Shown here one piece after another: positions 26,701-34,716 of a stretch of DNA of 64,000 bases. Position 1 is the stretch's first letter, and the number at the start of each line of letters is the position of its first letter. The translations under genes were made by a program, and so were the position numbers. This DNA comes from Aquimarina rhabdastrellae. GTDB taxonomy: Bacteria > Bacteroidota > Bacteroidia > Flavobacteriales > Flavobacteriaceae. The stretch covers positions 62,001-126,000 of the forward strand of contig CANDNT010000004.1 in the NCBI GenBank assembly GCA_947387485.1, given 5' to 3'. The notes under the pieces are model-generated. The model was not told the origin of the DNA. It ran no database searches and worked only from the letters and a program-made list of their open reading frames with translations.

Positions 26701-28278
26701 ACCATCTAAAGGTGGATTGGTTACCTGAGCAAAAAGTTGTTTGAAATAATTATACAGCAATTGCGATTGATCAGACAAAACTGCCAACGGTATATCAGTT
26801 CCCATAGCGCCTATAGCTTCTTTGGCTTGGGTTGCCATAGGACTGATAATGTTGTTGACTTCCTCTAACGTATAACCAAAAATTCGAAGTCTGGTTTTAT
26901 AGCTAGTAGGTTCTTGGGGTAAAGGGTTTCTAGTATAAGGTACTTGAGATAAAGGTAAACTATGTGAGTGTACCCACTCTTTATATGGATATTTTGAAAC
27001 TACACTGTTTTTTATTTCTTCGTCTTCGATGATTCTTCCTGCATTCATATCCACCAAGAACATTTTTCCTGGTTCTAAACGTCCGTGTCTTTCTACATTT
27101 TCGGGTTGTACTTCTACTACTCCGATTTCTGAAGACATAATCACAAAACCATCTTTAGTTACAGTATATCGAGATGGTCGCAATCCATTACGGTCTAATA
27201 AAGCTCCTATGTAATTTCCATCTGTAAACGGAATGGAAGCCGGACCATCCCAAGGCTCCATTATACATGAATTATAGGCATAAAAGGCTTTTTTATCTTC
27301 AGACATGGTTTGGTGTTTTTCCCACGCTTCAGGAACCATCATCATCATTACTTCTGGTAATGATCTACCTGTCATCAATAACAATTCTACTACGAGATCC
27401 ATTGATGCTGAATCGGACATTTTTTCGCCTATAATAGGAAAAACACGATGTAGGTCTTCGCCCAAAATAGCACTCTTCATAAGCTCTTCTCTAGCTCGCA
27501 TACGACTCACATTTCCTCTAAGTGTATTGATTTCTCCATTATGACACATATACCTAAAAGGTTGTGCAAGACTCCAGGCAGGAAATGTATTGGTAGAAAA
27601 ACGTTGGTGTACTAAAGCTAATCGTGTTATGACATCTTTTTCTTTAAGGTCTTTATAATACGTTCCAATATCTTGAGGCATTAATAAGCCTTTGTAAATA
27701 AGCGTTGTCGTTGATAGACTCGCTACATAGAAATAAGAAGCTTGCGATAATTTTGAAGCGGCTATCGTATGTTCTGTTATTTTTCGAGCAGCAAACAATT
27801 TGGCATTAAAAGCCAAATCAGAAAGTTCTTGCTCGTTTTTATCTATAAATACCTGCTTGATTTTAGGTTCTGAGGTAGCTGCTATTTTGCCTAAACATGA
27901 AGTATCTATAGGAACATCTCTCCAACCAATAATGCGCAAGTTTTGTGCTTTGATTTCTTTTTCGAAAACATCGATACAATACGTTGCTTGATTGGTACTT
28001 TTGGGTAGAAATACCATTCCCACAGCATATTCTTTTGTTTTTGGAAGCGAAAAGGAACATACTCTATTAAAAAATTCATGCGGTATGTCTATTAAAATTC
28101 CGGCTCCATCTCCTGTTCTTCCATCAGAGCTTACAGCTCCTCTATGCTCTAATTTTACTAATATTTCTAGCGCATTATGAATAATGGTATTGGATTTTTC
28201 TCCTTTGAGATTACAAATAAATCCTGCGCCGCAGTTGTCTCTTTCAAATTCATTTAAATACAGTCCTTGATCTTTCAT
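23767..28278 (-). CDS. gltB: glutamate synthase large (alpha) subunit
   Basis: The 1503-aa glutaminase and synthase subunit. The class II amidotransferase nucleophile is the Cys of NCGAGFICNLKGEKS at residue 16. The first 15 residues are the usual propeptide, removed to expose this cysteine. The FMN and synthase domain has GEGGEDKNRF and KPGEGGHLPGEKV. The 3Fe-4S cluster motif CHLNTCPVGIATQDP is intact. The C-terminal GXGXG beta-helix domain is present (VGAMTSHEISKRYGDKGLIE region, then GATGRNFAAGMSGGIAYVYD). Residue order and length fit the family throughout. It follows amt by 86 bp and precedes gltD directly. Confidence 0.97.
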   Translation of the reverse strand: MKDQGLYLNEFERDNCGAGFICNLKGEKSNTIIHNALEILVKLEHRGAVSSDGRTGDGAGILIDIPHEFFNRVCSFSLPKTKEYAVGMVFLPKSTNQATYCIDVFEKEIKAQNLRIIGWRDVPIDTSCLGKIAATSEPKIKQVFIDKNEQELSDLAFNAKLFAARKITEHTIAASKLSQASYFYVASLSTTTLIYKGLLMPQDIGTYYKDLKEKDVITRLALVHQRFSTNTFPAWSLAQPFRYMCHNGEINTLRGNVSRMRAREELMKSAILGEDLHRVFPIIGEKMSDSASMDLVVELLLMTGRSLPEVMMMMVPEAWEKHQTMSEDKKAFYAYNSCIMEPWDGPASIPFTDGNYIGALLDRNGLRPSRYTVTKDGFVIMSSEIGVVEVQPENVERHGRLEPGKMFLVDMNAGRIIEDEEIKNSVVSKYPYKEWVHSHSLPLSQVPYTRNPLPQEPTSYKTRLRIFGYTLEEVNNIISPMATQAKEAIGAMGTDIPLAVLSDQSQLLYNYFKQLFAQVTNPPLDGIREELITDISLAIGQDRNLFDIIPEQAKKLSIQNPVISNKDLDKIKNINHPDFKAVSIPMLYPIAQGVNGLEKALDTILDTVEKAVDSGANIIILSDRNVNKEQAPIPTLLACSYVHHSLNVRQKRSKFGIVLETAEPREPHHFATLFGYGASAINPYLVNEIIREQVATNAIKDIDASEAVENFNKAIGKGILKIMNKIGISTLHSYRASQIFEALGLKKTFVDKYFPNTPSRIGGIGLVVLDKDIQKRFEKAFALENYQSVLGLDIGGDFRWRRNGEKHMFNPTTVAKLQQAVRSKSHEAYQVYAKEVNQQNENLMTLRGLFEFNNLDPIAIDEVEPWTEIVKRFKTGAMSYGSLSKEAHENLAVAMNRIGAKSNSGEGGEDKNRFVKETNGDSKNSKIKQVASGRFGVSSHYLANAEEIQIKMAQGAKPGEGGHLPGEKVLPWIAEVRNSTPYVGLISPPPHHDIYSIEDLAQLIFDLKNANQEARINVKLVSKVGVGTIAAGVAKAKADVILISGFDGGTGASPLTSLKHAGLPWELGLAEAQQTLVLNGLRNRVVLECDGQLKTGRDVAIAALLGAEEFGFATAPLVASGCIMMRACHLNTCPVGIATQDPELRKNFKGTPEHVINFMYFVAEELRQIMAQLGFRTLNEMIGQSQKLNLNKAIKHYKAKGVDVSAILYQPQQTSTAVHYNTEKQDHHLEQVLDVQIISDAKAAIVNQKTMELQYNIQNTDRTVGAMTSHEISKRYGDKGLIEDTLTLRFTGSAGQSFGAFAAKGLKMIVEGETNDYLGKGLSGATLVVKKPETATFNAAENIITGNVSFYGATSGKAYINGIAGERFAVRNSGVITVVEGVGDHGCEYMTGGEVVILGATGRNFAAGMSGGIAYVYDKDQTFAEQRCNTAMVDLEPLQEKDFKRLKDHIQAHYDHTKSTLAKAYLENWDTVKEHFIKVFPKDYKKALQRISETSTVLKKISA

Positions 28279-28364
28279 TCTAGCTATTTTTTTAGATCAG
28301 CTTAATAGGTGAAGCTGTACGATTGCGTTGTTATTTTTTGACTTGTTTTTTGATTGATGATTTC

Positions 28365-29603
28365 TTAATTCTCATTTAATCTGAAATCTGGATAAGCGTT
28401 GATTCCATGTTCAAATTTGTCAAGACCTTCTAATTCTTCGCGTTCACTAACTCTGATTCCTATTGTCTTTTTGAGTGTAAAAATGATGAAGTATGATGAG
28501 CTGATGCATAAGATTGCATAAGCAACGATTCCGATACATTGTGATAAAAATTGCTCCCAACTGGCTAGGTTGCCAAAAATACCTACAGCTAAAGTTCCCC
28601 ATGTACCACAAACTAAGTGTACCGCAATAGCCCCTACAGGATCGTCTAACTTGAGTCTATCAATACCACTGACTGCAAAAACAACAATGATTCCTGAAAT
28701 GGCACCTATCGAGATCGCATCTAAAACTCCCATCTGATCGGCTCCTGCTGTGATGCCAACCAAACCTCCTAGGATTCCGTTAAGGAACATAGTAAGATCA
28801 TAGTTTTTATATAAAACAGTAGAAGTGATAAACGACAATACTCCACCAGCAGCTGCAGCCAAACAAGTCGTTACTAAGGTTAATGATGTAGCTGTAGGAT
28901 CGGCAGATAAAACAGATCCTCCGTTAAATCCAAACCATCCTAACCAAAGAATTAACACTCCTGCTGTAGCAATAGGAATATTATGTCCTGGAATGGCTTG
29001 AATCATTCCGTTTTTAAACTTTCCTATTCTAGGCCCTAATAAACACACTGCTACTAATGCCGCCCAACCACCTACAGAATGTACAATAGACGATCCTGCA
29101 AAATCATAAAAGGGAGTCGAAAGCTTATCCAAAAAGCCTCCTCCCCACTTCCATGAGCCTGCTAGTGGATAAATGAATCCTACATATAGAATGGTAAAGA
29201 TGATGAATGGACCTAGCTTCATTCGTTCGGCAACTGCTCCTGATACAATAGTTGCTGCTGTTGCGGCAAACATGCCTTGAAAAAGAAAATCAGTCCAATA
29301 AGTATAGCCCTTGTTATAGCTAAGATCTAATACTCCTGATTTGATAGGCGCTTCTAATCCAAATCCTGAAAAAGCGATAATTCCTATAGCGTCTTCGGCG
29401 AATCCTGGATACATCAAATTGAATCCAATTAAACTATAGAGTAATAAGCCAACTGTGATGATAAATATATTTTTGAAAAGTATATTGATGGTGTTTTTCT
29501 GCCTTGTAAGTCCTATTTCTAAAAATGCAAATCCTAAGTGCATAAAGAAAACTAAGGCTGTACAGATCATCATCCATACATTATTGGTTGTTAGTATTTC
29601 CAT
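28365..29603 (-). CDS. amt: ammonium transporter, Amt family
   Basis: An inner-membrane ammonium channel of about 412 aa with eleven predicted helices. The pore signatures are FLEIGLTRQKNTINI, FDFAGSSIVHSVGGWAAL written here as GSSIVHSVGGWAAL (first pore histidine), and AVHLVCGTWGTLAVGIFG (second pore histidine). The C-terminal cytoplasmic tail (REELEGLDKFEHGINAYPDF) is the PII-regulated tail. The frame is open 32 codons further upstream, but that would overlap glnK. The start at MEILTTNNVWMM fits the family and leaves a 16-bp gap after glnK. Amt with an adjacent PII protein is the standard arrangement. Confidence 0.95.
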   Translation of the reverse strand: MEILTTNNVWMMICTALVFFMHLGFAFLEIGLTRQKNTINILFKNIFIITVGLLLYSLIGFNLMYPGFAEDAIGIIAFSGFGLEAPIKSGVLDLSYNKGYTYWTDFLFQGMFAATAATIVSGAVAERMKLGPFIIFTILYVGFIYPLAGSWKWGGGFLDKLSTPFYDFAGSSIVHSVGGWAALVAVCLLGPRIGKFKNGMIQAIPGHNIPIATAGVLILWLGWFGFNGGSVLSADPTATSLTLVTTCLAAAAGGVLSFITSTVLYKNYDLTMFLNGILGGLVGITAGADQMGVLDAISIGAISGIIVVFAVSGIDRLKLDDPVGAIAVHLVCGTWGTLAVGIFGNLASWEQFLSQCIGIVAYAILCISSSYFIIFTLKKTIGIRVSEREELEGLDKFEHGINAYPDFRLNEN

Positions 29604-29619
29604 AAATCGTATTGTATTC

Positions 29620-29958
29620 TTAATTAAGTGTATCGTTCCCTTTTTCTCCTGTACGTATTCTGTAGCTTTCTTTAATATCCGAAACAAAGATTTTTCCATC
29701 TCCTATAGTTCCAGTTGCAGCAGCGGATATGATGGTTTGAATGGTTATCTCTTCGAATTCGTCATTTACAACTATGGAAAGGTATCTACGTTGTATATCG
29801 CTAGTGCTATAGGATATACCTCGATAGACATGTCCTTCTTTTTCGTTACCAAGTCCAGTTACATCCCAATAGGAGAAAAAATTAACTCCTACCTCGTGTA
29901 AAGCCTGTTTGACTTCTCTAAACTTGGACTTCCTAATAATTGCTTCTATTTTTTTCAT
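29620..29958 (-). CDS. glnK: nitrogen regulatory PII protein
   Basis: A 112-aa PII signal protein, starting MKKIEAIIRKSKFREVKQAL; six earlier codons in the open frame are ignored because the family begins at MKK. The T-loop (GLGNEKEGHVYRGISYS) has the tyrosine equivalent to the uridylylated Tyr51 of E. coli, although its flanks differ (YRGISY rather than YRGAEY). The B-loop TGTIGDGKIFV and the C-loop DIKESYRIRTGEKG are conserved and bind ATP/ADP and 2-oxoglutarate. It blocks or frees the neighbouring Amt channel according to nitrogen status. It is the first gene of the amt-gltB-gltD group. The symbol glnK is chosen over glnB because of the amt linkage. Confidence 0.93.
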   Translation of the reverse strand: MKKIEAIIRKSKFREVKQALHEVGVNFFSYWDVTGLGNEKEGHVYRGISYSTSDIQRRYLSIVVNDEFEEITIQTIISAAATGTIGDGKIFVSDIKESYRIRTGEKGNDTLN

Positions 29959-30359
29959 TTTCCGCGTAGTTAACACTACTCTTTAAAGGAGAAAAAATGG
30001 CTTTTCAAACCTCAATCTGAGTACGAATTTTGTTGTTGCTGTTCTTTACGAATTTTCAACAAAATCATTTTAAAACCAAATAGTTACAACTAACAGTCTT
30101 TACGAAAACGTTTTCTAAAAAATAGTGAGTGTCAAAAAAATGTAGGGAAAATTTACAATCTGATAATAGTGGGTACTTTGATGTGTACTAAAATATAAAG
30201 TACAAAATATAGCGTCTTAAATTTATCAATTTGATAAAAATGATGTTTTTGATTAAAAAAATCTTATTAATAATGAGTTTAAACAACTTTTATTGAAGTG
30301 ATGCAGTGTATTTGTTGTTATATTTTTAACAAAAACCTATTTCTTGTTGTTTTTTGATA
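29959..30359. promoter_or_regulatory. upstream region of glnK, 401 bp
   Basis: This contains no credible open frame. It should carry the promoter of the nitrogen gene group. TTTACGAAAACGTT at 30099-30112 matches exactly the motif upstream of ppc, and a partial copy (TTTACGAATTTTC) lies near 30047. I could not place a TAnnTTTG element with confidence. The part nearest 30359 is simply the downstream flank of the acetyltransferase gene, whose terminator I did not identify. Confidence 0.45.
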
Positions 30360-30884
30360 TTATGAAGATACTGAATTTTCTATCATTTCAGGATTAAGGA
30401 TAGCATACCTATATTCGTCAAAAACTTGTTTGTTTTTGTAGATAGCTTTTTTAAAAATACCTTCAAATTTGAATCCTGCCTTTTCAAGAGCTCTTTGTGA
30501 TCCTATATTCTGTTCAAACGTTCCTGCAAAAATTCTAATTAAACCTAATTTTTCAAATCCATAGGTTTTCATTTTTTGAATTGCTGTTGTTACATAACCA
30601 TTTCCCCAATAAGGTTCTCCTAACCAATATCCTATTTCGGCACTTTTTTGATAAATATCAGTTTGTAATATTAGTCCTATCACCCCTATCAATTCATTGT
30701 TAAGAGTAATTGCAAAAGTAACTGTCGGTTTTTCTTTCTGAATAGTATTTATAAATGTAGTTGCATCCGTCACAGTATATGGATATGGAACATAATCTCG
30801 AAGATTATCCCATATCTTCTTATTATTGAGTAACGAAGCTAATTTATCTTTGTCTGTATTCTCTAATTTACGTAAGTGTATCAT
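30360..30884 (-). CDS. GNAT-family N-acetyltransferase, RimJ/RimL-like
   Basis: A 174-aa acetyl-CoA-dependent acetyltransferase with the RimJ/RimL layout. It has IHLRKLENTDKDKLASLLNN at the start and the acetyl-CoA-binding region EIGYWLGEPYWGNGYVTTAI (motif A, Q/R-x-x-G-x-G/A variant GNGYVT). GSQRALEKAGFKFEGIFKKA follows (motif B), and the chain closes with DEYRYAIL. These three blocks are diagnostic. The acceptor, whether ribosomal protein or small molecule, cannot be told from sequence. It lies between glnK and the TetR gene in its own transcription unit. Confidence 0.9.
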   Translation of the reverse strand: MIHLRKLENTDKDKLASLLNNKKIWDNLRDYVPYPYTVTDATTFINTIQKEKPTVTFAITLNNELIGVIGLILQTDIYQKSAEIGYWLGEPYWGNGYVTTAIQKMKTYGFEKLGLIRIFAGTFEQNIGSQRALEKAGFKFEGIFKKAIYKNKQVFDEYRYAILNPEMIENSVSS

Positions 30885-30983
30885 TACTCCATGTTTTTAA
30901 GAATACTATCAAGTATATACAGTACTTGATTAATTAAAATATTGATTATTTAATTACTGAATTATTTTCTGGGATTAAAACTC

Positions 30984-31658
30984 TTAAGCCAATAATCGCT
31001 CTACAAAATAGTTAAGCATCTCTTCTACTTCTTCTACTTGATCTTCTTGTATAGAGATATCAGTTAATTTAGGTAGATGCTTTGCAAAATAAATATGATT
31101 ATTAGACATTTCAAATAAGTTTGTAGCTAATACAAATGGGTATTTGAATTTTGGGTTTATCTCATTAATTACATGAGAAACTGATTTTGCTAAATCTTTG
31201 TAACTCTTAAAAAAACCTTTAGAATTCTCTTCATCAACTTCTTTGGTATGATACGCTTTCATACCTTCAGAAATAACGATGTTATGTAATTTACTTTCGT
31301 TTACATATTCGACACCAGGATTCTCTTTTGATGCAAAAACGATAGAATGAACAATAATTTTAAGTTTCTTCTTAGGGTCTTCAACATTCATTGTATTGAT
31401 ACTGATAAGGTAGCTTACCCATTCCCAGTACCAGTTTAATAAATATAATAGTAATAAGTGCTTATTCTCAAAATATCTGTAGATAGATGCTTCTGTTGAA
31501 TTGATTTCTTGAGCTAACTTCTTGAAATTAAACGATTCAAAACCACATTCGTCTATCATTAAAATACTGTGTTTTATGATATTTCTTCCAAGTTTTGAAT
31601 CTTGAGGTTCTTTGAGATATAGTCCTTCATTTAAAGAAATTTTAATTCCTATGCTCAT
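30984..31658 (-). CDS. TetR-family transcriptional regulator
   Basis: A 224-aa regulator. The N-terminal DNA-binding domain follows a short extension: LGRNIIKHSILMIDECGFES, then the HTH segment FKKLAQEINSTEASIYRYFE at about residues 45-65, then NKHLLLLYLLNWYW. The C-terminal helical part is specific to the gene and unassigned. It is divergent from the SulP transporter gene, and a 29-bp palindrome overlaps the transporter promoter region between them. The simplest inference is that it represses the transporter and carbonic anhydrase pair. Confidence 0.88.
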   Translation of the reverse strand: MSIGIKISLNEGLYLKEPQDSKLGRNIIKHSILMIDECGFESFNFKKLAQEINSTEASIYRYFENKHLLLLYLLNWYWEWVSYLISINTMNVEDPKKKLKIIVHSIVFASKENPGVEYVNESKLHNIVISEGMKAYHTKEVDEENSKGFFKSYKDLAKSVSHVINEINPKFKYPFVLATNLFEMSNNHIYFAKHLPKLTDISIQEDQVEEVEEMLNYFVERLLA

Positions 31659-31749
31659 TCTAATGCTTATATTATTTTATAAAGTTTTAAAAGTATTTTA
31701 TGCTTTTTATTGACAATTTTCCCAAATATAGCAATAAAGTTTAACAATC

Positions 31750-31778
31750 TTTAAACAATAGTAATACTATCATTTAAA
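31750..31778. promoter_or_regulatory. candidate TetR operator, 29-bp palindrome
   Basis: Centred on 31764, with 12 of 14 positions complementary: outer arms TTTAAA on both sides, a mismatched CA step, and a perfect core ATAGTAATACTAT. It is the only strong symmetric element in the divergent TetR-SulP region. Confidence 0.65.
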
Positions 31779-31788
31779 AAAGTGTTGT

Positions 31789-31796
31789 TATATTTG
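31789..31796 (+). promoter_or_regulatory. Bacteroidota -7 promoter element of the SulP gene
   Basis: TATATTTG matches the TAnnTTTG consensus exactly and lies 33 bp before the SulP start codon. The palindromic operator candidate ends 10 bp upstream of it, so a bound repressor would cover the -33 region. Confidence 0.6.
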
Positions 31797-31828
31797 TCTG
31801 AAGTATAATAATATATAACAAATAGCGT

Positions 31829-33418
31829 ATGACTAATTTTGTCTCTAATTTAAAAAATGATTTACCTGCAAGTATTGTAGTGTTTTTTGTTGCACTGCCC
31901 TTGTGTTTAGGTATAGCTTTGGCTAGTGGAGCACCATTATTCTCTGGATTAATAGCCGGAATTATTGGTGGTATTGTAGTAGGAGGTTTAAGTGGTTCAA
32001 AAATTGGTGTTAGTGGTCCTGCAGCTGGACTTGCTGCAATTGTATTGACTGCAATTGGAACTCTAGGTGGTTATGAAAAGTTTCTAGTAGCAGTTGTACT
32101 AGGAGGTATCATTCAAATTTTATTTGGTGTTTTAAAAGCTGGAGTAATTGGATACTATTTCCCCTCTTCGGTTATCAAAGGAATGTTAACTGGTATTGGG
32201 ATCATCATTATTTTAAAACAAATCCCTCACTTTTTTGGATATGATGCAAATCCAGAAGGAGATTTCGCATTTTTCCAAGTTGATGGAGAAAACACTTTTT
32301 CTGAAATATTTAAGTCCTTGAACTATATTCGTCCTGGTTCTGCCTTAATTGGAATTATTGGTTTAGGTATTTTATTATTTTGGGATAAGGTTTTATCTAA
32401 AAAAGCTAAAATATTTCAAGTTATTCAAGGACCTTTAGTAGCGGTTGTTGTAGGTATTATTTTCTATAATTTAACAGCTTCTCATGATCTATTAAATATT
32501 GCAAAGACACATTTAGTAAGTGTTCCTGTACCAGAAGATACATCTTCGTTCTTAGCGCAATTTAGCTTTCCAGATTTTAGTGTAATAACTAGTCCAGATG
32601 TTTGGGTTGTTGCTTTTACAATTGCTCTTGTTGCAAGTTTAGAAACTTTATTATGTGTTGAAGCTACAGATAAATTAGACCCTAATAAAAATGTAACTCC
32701 TACAAATAGAGAATTATTAGCTCAAGGTGCTGGAAATATCATTTCAGGTATGATTGGTGGATTACCAATTACTCAGGTAATTGTAAGAAGTTCTGCAAAT
32801 ATCCAATCTGGTGGTAGAACTAAATTTTCGGCGATTATTCATGGATTTTTATTATTAATCTCTGTAGTAATCATACCTACGTTATTAAATATGATTCCTT
32901 TATCTGTTTTGGCTGCGGTTTTACTTATTGTAGGATATAAATTAGCAAAGCCTGCTTTATTCTTAAAAATGTATAAATTAGGTTGGAAACAATTCATACC
33001 TTTTGTAGTAACAGTTCTAGGTATTGTATTTATAGATTTATTATATGGTATCGGATTAGGATTAGCTGTAGGTATTGTTGTTATTCTTATTAAAAGTTAC
33101 CAAAACTCACACTTTTTACATATTGAAGACAAAAGTAATGGTAAGCATAAGATTAAAATGACGTTGGCAGAAGAAGTTACTTTCTTTAATAAAGGAGCTA
33201 TATTAAAAGAACTTGATAGTTTACCAAACGATACGTACTTAGATTTAGATGTAAGAAAAACGAGATATCTAGATAATGATATTATTGAGATCTTAGAAGA
33301 TTTTGCTTTTAAGGCGAAAGAAAAGAGCATTGATATCAAATTAATCTCTGAACGTGGAATAATTGAAAACCCAGACAGTTTTATAGAATTTTTTAAATTG
33401 AGAACTAAAACTGCTTAA
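31829..33418 (+). CDS. SulP-family anion (probably bicarbonate) transporter with STAS domain
   Basis: A 529-aa inner-membrane transporter of the SulP/SLC26 family. It starts NDLPASIVVFFVALPLCLGI with the following ASGAPLFSGLIAGIIGGIVV, GLSGSKIGVSGPAAGLAAIV, and later TNRELLAQGAGNIISGMIGG. About 12 helices are visible up to residue 430. The last 100 residues form a STAS-like cytoplasmic domain (LDLDVRKTRYLDNDIIEILE). The carbonic anhydrase gene starts 27 bp downstream, which points to bicarbonate rather than sulfate as substrate; this is inference from context. Expression is probably controlled by the divergent TetR protein. Confidence 0.9.
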   Translation: MTNFVSNLKNDLPASIVVFFVALPLCLGIALASGAPLFSGLIAGIIGGIVVGGLSGSKIGVSGPAAGLAAIVLTAIGTLGGYEKFLVAVVLGGIIQILFGVLKAGVIGYYFPSSVIKGMLTGIGIIIILKQIPHFFGYDANPEGDFAFFQVDGENTFSEIFKSLNYIRPGSALIGIIGLGILLFWDKVLSKKAKIFQVIQGPLVAVVVGIIFYNLTASHDLLNIAKTHLVSVPVPEDTSSFLAQFSFPDFSVITSPDVWVVAFTIALVASLETLLCVEATDKLDPNKNVTPTNRELLAQGAGNIISGMIGGLPITQVIVRSSANIQSGGRTKFSAIIHGFLLLISVVIIPTLLNMIPLSVLAAVLLIVGYKLAKPALFLKMYKLGWKQFIPFVVTVLGIVFIDLLYGIGLGLAVGIVVILIKSYQNSHFLHIEDKSNGKHKIKMTLAEEVTFFNKGAILKELDSLPNDTYLDLDVRKTRYLDNDIIEILEDFAFKAKEKSIDIKLISERGIIENPDSFIEFFKLRTKTA

Positions 33419-33445
33419 TAATTTTAATCAAAATCATAACATAAT

Positions 33446-34075
33446 ATGAAAGCACATACTAAAGAAACACAGGCTACAATGACTCCTGAAAAGTCATTAC
33501 AACAATTAAAAGAAGGAAATCAAAGATTTCAAGAAAACTTAAAGGCTGATAGAAATTTAATCGAACAAGTAAAAGATACTTCTACTGGGCAATTCCCATT
33601 TGCAACTATCTTAAGTTGTATTGATTCTAGAGTTTCTGCCGAGTTAGTTTTTGATCAAGGAGTTGGAGATATCTTTAGTGCTCGTGTTGCGGGTAACTTT
33701 GTAAATGATGATATCTTAGGTAGTATGGAGTTTGCTTGTAAATTAGCTGGAACAAGATTAATCGTTGTTCTTGGTCACACAGCTTGTGGTGCTGTTAAAG
33801 GTGCTTGTGATGATGCAAAATTAGGAAAGCTTACTGGTATGCTTGAAAATATTAAGCCTGCTGTTAATGCTGTTACTTCTCCAGAAGATCCTAGTTTAAG
33901 AAATTCTTCTAATATTGATTTTGTAAATGAAGTTGCTGCTAAGAATGTACAATTAACTATTGCAAGAATCAAAGAGGATAGTGAAGTTTTAAACGAAATG
34001 CACAATAGTGGTGAAATTCAAATTGTTGGAGCTATGTATGATATCCATACTGGTGCTGTAACTTTTTATGAATAA
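33446..34075 (+). CDS. beta-class carbonic anhydrase
   Basis: A 209-aa enzyme that interconverts CO2 and bicarbonate. The zinc ligands are all visible: Cys58 (in ILSCIDSRVSAEL), His111 and Cys114 (in GHTACGAVKGAC). The Asp60-Arg62 dyad is present. The family signature continues with ARVAGNFVNDDILGSMEFA, and the C-terminus is GAMYDIHTGAVTFYE. There is no signal peptide, so it is cytoplasmic. Together with the SulP transporter it would supply bicarbonate, which PEP carboxylase encoded in the same window consumes. Confidence 0.95.
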   Translation: MKAHTKETQATMTPEKSLQQLKEGNQRFQENLKADRNLIEQVKDTSTGQFPFATILSCIDSRVSAELVFDQGVGDIFSARVAGNFVNDDILGSMEFACKLAGTRLIVVLGHTACGAVKGACDDAKLGKLTGMLENIKPAVNAVTSPEDPSLRNSSNIDFVNEVAAKNVQLTIARIKEDSEVLNEMHNSGEIQIVGAMYDIHTGAVTFYE

Positions 34076-34098
34076 TATTTGCTATTAGTGTCTATCAT

Positions 34099-34142
34099 AA
34101 AAAAAGCTAGCTTGGAATATAATATTCCAAGCTAGCTTTTTT
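34099..34142. terminator. strong bidirectional terminator between carbonic anhydrase and the biosynthetic cluster
   Basis: Arms of about 20 bp (AGCTAGCTTGGAATAT and its complement plus the flanking A/T tracts) around a minimal loop. An A7 tract on the left and a T6 tract on the right give efficient termination on both strands. It closes the carbonic anhydrase unit from one side and the biosynthetic operon from the other. Confidence 0.9.
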
Positions 34143-34155
34143 ATATTATAATTAA

Positions 34156-34677
34156 TTATGCTTTTATTATTTCTTCATCTTTAATTTTCTCTGTAAACCC
34201 TTTTATTTTGTTTTCTATATATGTAGTAATTTCTTCTTCTACTCCCACGTGTACATCACCTATATAATTCATACCTAAGTAATCTGCACTATTTCTAAAT
34301 GGGATAAAAAAACCTTCAACTGGCAAATCTTCTGAACCACAACTTATTGTTCCAAAATATTTTCCTCTAAGAAGACGCCCTTTATCTTTTTTAATCTTTA
34401 AAAAATCAGTAATTCTGTCAAAAAAAACTTTCATATGACCGCTCATACTATACCAATAAACTGGCGTAGCAAAAATAATCATGTCATAGTTATCAATGAT
34501 TTTTTCAAATAATGGTAAAAAATCATCATTAGTATTTTTAAAATCATAATCAAAATGGCCAATTTTATAATCATTTAAATCAACTATATCTGCGGGAAGT
34601 TCTTTTCTAAATAGTTCTACTACTTTATGAGTATTTCCATTACTTCTAGAGCTTCCTTGAATAATTAATCTTTTCAT
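34156..34677 (-). CDS. flavodoxin-fold NAD(P)H-dependent oxidoreductase (FMN reductase type)
   Basis: A 173-aa protein of the NADPH-dependent FMN reductase family. The FMN phosphate-binding loop is IIQGSSRSNGNTHKVV at residues 4-19, and the isoalloxazine-binding segment is IIFATPVYWYSMSGHMKVFF. It is soluble and cytoplasmic. It is the last gene before the terminator and 39 bp downstream of the C-A-T-C synthetase, so it is probably part of the cluster. A role in reducing or oxidising a tailoring site of the product is inference. It could equally be an unrelated housekeeping flavoprotein captured by position. Confidence 0.85.
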   Translation of the reverse strand: MKRLIIQGSSRSNGNTHKVVELFRKELPADIVDLNDYKIGHFDYDFKNTNDDFLPLFEKIIDNYDMIIFATPVYWYSMSGHMKVFFDRITDFLKIKKDKGRLLRGKYFGTISCGSEDLPVEGFFIPFRNSADYLGMNYIGDVHVGVEEEITTYIENKIKGFTEKIKDEEIIKA

Positions 34678-34716
34678 ATTTTATATAATTTTAATATTAT
34701 AATCTTCTATTAATGA

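Noticed and set aside
23767..28278. Several open frames antisense to gltB
   Set aside because: They follow from codon structure of a long conserved gene, encode low-complexity sequence and have no start context or homology that I can see.
29604..29699. Longer N-terminus of the ammonium transporter
   Set aside because: It would overlap glnK, has no transmembrane or signal character, and family members begin at the internal methionine chosen.
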